Shown here piece by piece: positions 5,983 to 6,987 of a DNA stretch of 6,987 nt (position 1 is its first letter; every line of letters starts with the position of its first letter). The position numbers and the translations under genes are program-made. Origin of the DNA: an uncultured Clostridia bacterium (GTDB lineage: Bacteria > Bacillota > Clostridia > Oscillospirales > CAG-272). Below the pieces are notes generated by a model that worked only from the letters and a program-made list of their open reading frames with translations, ran no database searches and was not told where the DNA came from. The DNA lies in the NCBI GenBank assembly GCA_946061315.1, contig CAMGRB010000069.1:1-6987 (forward strand), read 5' to 3'.

Positions 5983-6054
5983 CACCTTATCTGACAGGCG
6001 GATAGCAAGCATACGCTTACATCCCCGAGTGCTACGGCACTCTGTCCTCCGGTG
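5983..6054 (-). ncRNA. Structured leader RNA upstream of the GNAT gene, candidate riboswitch
   Basis: Read on the minus strand, the segment folds by eye into a compact branched structure. An outer helix is CACC (6054-6051) with GGTG (5986-5983). An internal loop GGAG/AGATAA follows, then helix GACAG (6046-6042) with CTGTC (5997-5993), enclosing a three-way junction. One arm is AGTGC-CGTA-GCACT (6041-6028). The other is GGAT-GTAAGC, loop GTAT, GCTTGC, bulged T, ATCC (6024-6000), containing a G-U pair that would be a C-A mismatch on the opposite strand. It ends nine bases before the terminator-like hairpin. I do not recognise it as a known family: it lacks the T-box AGGGTGGNACCGCG motif and the SAM-I, TPP, purine, FMN and cobalamin core motifs. 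No convincing dedicated promoter was seen, so it may be carried on read-through from acpP. It is a hand-drawn fold with no covariation evidence. Confidence 0.5.
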
Positions 6055-6099
6055 ACAAATATTGATTTACGTTGCCGCCATAAAAAGCGGCTGTTTTAA

Positions 6100-6327
6100 T
6101 TATTTTTGCAGGCTGTCAAGATATTTTGCTATATCTCCGACGGTGACGAAGGTTGCAAGCTCTTCGTCGGGAATTACTATTCCGTTTTCTTCCTCCATGG
6201 TCATAAGGATCTGAAGAATATCGACGGAATCAGCACCGAGGTCGTCCTTTATGGAGGACTCGGGCTTTATTTGGTCAATATCCATTTTGAGTTGACTTGC
6301 GAGCATTTCTCTTACCTTATCAAGCAT
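6100..6327 (-). CDS. acpP: Acyl carrier protein
   Basis: Small acidic cytoplasmic carrier of 75 residues, the normal family length, that holds growing fatty acyl chains as thioesters. The phosphopantetheine attachment site is Ser34 in DDLGADSVD, where most family members read DSLD; Val for Leu is a mild change. The four-helix layout is visible: VREMLASQL at the start, the recognition helix SVDILQILMTMEEENG (34-49), and the closing VGDIAKYLDSL. The ATG has AAAGGAG six bases upstream. That site lies in the 11-base gap after the plsX stop, so the two genes form an operon in the order typical of Firmicutes. The ribonuclease III gene that often follows acpP is absent; a structured non-coding interval and the GNAT gene come next instead. 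Confidence 0.96.
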   Translation of the reverse strand: MLDKVREMLASQLKMDIDQIKPESSIKDDLGADSVDILQILMTMEEENGIVIPDEELATFVTVGDIAKYLDSLQK

Positions 6328-6338
6328 ATGTATCTCCT

Positions 6339-6987
6339 TTAATTCAAAGCCGAAGCAATTTTTTCATTAAGATTTTTGTTAACCATTGTGTACGCCTGGT
6401 CTATGCACTTTTCAAATGCTTTGGCACCCGAGCTTCCGTGCCCCTTGACTATTGTTTTTTCAAGCCCGAGCAGAACGCTGCCGCCGTAGTTCTGATAGTT
6501 CATAAACTCTTTTTCTTGCATAAACATTTTGCGCATAAGAAGCGCGCCGAGCTTATTTATCCACGAGGACATAATATCCTTTTTCAGTTTTTTGAGCATC
6601 TCGAGGCAGGCGCCCTCCGTGCTTTTTATCAACACGTTGCCCGAGAAAGCGTCACATACGACAAGATTGTATTTCCCAGAGAGAAGATCTCTGCTTTCCA
6701 TATTGCCGACAAAATTTATGCTCTTTTCTTCTTTAAGGAGCTTGTAGGCTTCTTTTCTTAATTCGTCACCCTTTTCCTCCTCAACGCCTACGTTGAGAAG
6801 CGCAACCTTGGGAGAGTCAATGCCGTAAACGCACGAAATATATGCGCTTGCCATAACGGCATACTGTCTTAACTGCTCGGGGGTGCAGTCTATATTGGCT
6901 CCGCTGTCGCAAATGCCGACTATACTTCCGTCCATGGCGGGAAGTATCGGGCAAAAGGCGGGACGGCGAACGCCCTCTATTCTTCCT
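6339..6987 (-). CDS. plsX: Phosphate acyltransferase PlsX, C-terminal part
   Basis: PlsX transfers acyl groups from acyl-ACP to phosphate, giving acyl-phosphate for the glycerol-3-phosphate acyltransferase PlsY, the entry to phospholipid synthesis; it is a peripheral membrane protein. The frame is open to the window edge, so 215 residues are visible and roughly 115-125 N-terminal residues of a protein of about 335 are missing. The ATG at 6935 is internal. Upstream codons read RIEGVRRPAFCPILPAMDGS, matching the family's RI-G-RPA-A--LPT region. Other landmarks are CDSGANIDCTPEQL (family DVGANVDC-P--L), KVALLNVGVEEEKG, INFVGNMESRDLLSGKYNLVVCDAFSGNVLIKSTEG, and IVKGHGSSGAKAF near the C-terminus. 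It stops 11 bases before acpP, whose product is its substrate carrier. Promoter and upstream genes are outside the window. Confidence 0.96.
   Translation of the reverse strand, partial: GRIEGVRRPAFCPILPAMDGSIVGICDSGANIDCTPEQLRQYAVMASAYISCVYGIDSPKVALLNVGVEEEKGDELRKEAYKLLKEEKSINFVGNMESRDLLSGKYNLVVCDAFSGNVLIKSTEGACLEMLKKLKKDIMSSWINKLGALLMRKMFMQEKEFMNYQNYGGSVLLGLEKTIVKGHGSSGAKAFEKCIDQAYTMVNKNLNEKIASALN

Noticed and set aside
5920..6012. In-frame upstream extension of the GNAT gene to an ATG at 6012
   Set aside because: The 31 extra codons pass through the junction arm and terminator-like hairpin, there is no family match for them, and a good AAGGAG site points to the ATG at 5919.
5935..6054. T-box leader interpretation of the GNAT upstream region
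   Set aside because: The conserved AGGGTGGNACCGCG antiterminator motif and a specifier loop are not visible, and the downstream gene is not an aminoacyl-tRNA synthetase or amino acid gene.
6074..6107. Possible plus-strand terminator: GCCGC, loop, GCGGC followed by a T-rich tract
   Set aside because: The stem is only 5 bp with an 8-base loop, no plus-strand gene or promoter precedes it, and G-U pairs in the neighbouring helices favour the minus strand.
6933..6935. ATG at 6935 as a start for plsX
   Set aside because: The frame stays open to the window edge and the upstream codons match the conserved PlsX RPA--LPT region, so this methionine is internal.

Overview
The window looks like chromosomal DNA from a low-to-moderate-GC member of the Firmicutes, most likely an anaerobic gut Clostridia lineage. 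The reasons are strong AGGAG-type ribosome binding sites, textbook TTGAnn-17-TATAAT promoters, short intrinsic terminators, the plsX-acpP gene order, and lysine/DAP synthesis by the aminotransferase (DapL) route. This placement is inferred from gene content and style; no rRNA or other marker gene is present. Seven genes are on the minus strand and one is on the plus strand.

Layout from left to right. A HAD-superfamily phosphatase (25-672, minus) has its own promoter at 704-732. Next comes a translationally coupled pair, dapF (1915-2796) then dapL (740-1918). They share an ATGA overlap and encode the last two steps to meso-diaminopimelate. dapF begins at a TTG codon set by a GGAGG site. The dapF upstream region holds a GC-rich palindrome (2885-2904), a possible dispersed repeat, and the terminator of lgt (2918-2949). 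lgt (2954-3727) encodes prolipoprotein diacylglyceryl transferase. It is transcribed divergently from an orphan gene for a right-handed beta-helix protein resembling glycoside hydrolase family 28 (3885-5282, plus strand). Both have recognisable promoters in the shared 157-base gap.

A bidirectional terminator (5331-5360) separates the beta-helix gene from a convergent GNAT acetyltransferase gene (5377-5919). Upstream of the GNAT gene lies a 180-base non-coding interval (5920-6099). It folds, on the minus strand, into a three-way-junction-like structure followed by a 13-bp hairpin with a U-rich tail just ahead of the GNAT ribosome binding site. This is the least explained part of the window and could be a riboswitch or attenuator. 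The right edge carries acpP (6100-6327) and the C-terminal two thirds of plsX (6339 to the edge), the start of membrane lipid synthesis.

Most of the window is core envelope metabolism: phospholipid precursors (PlsX, AcpP), lipoprotein lipidation (Lgt) and peptidoglycan cross-link precursor (DapF, DapL). The beta-helix gene, the GNAT gene with its leader, and the palindrome are the accessory pieces. I saw no mobile element, CRISPR array, tRNA or rRNA.
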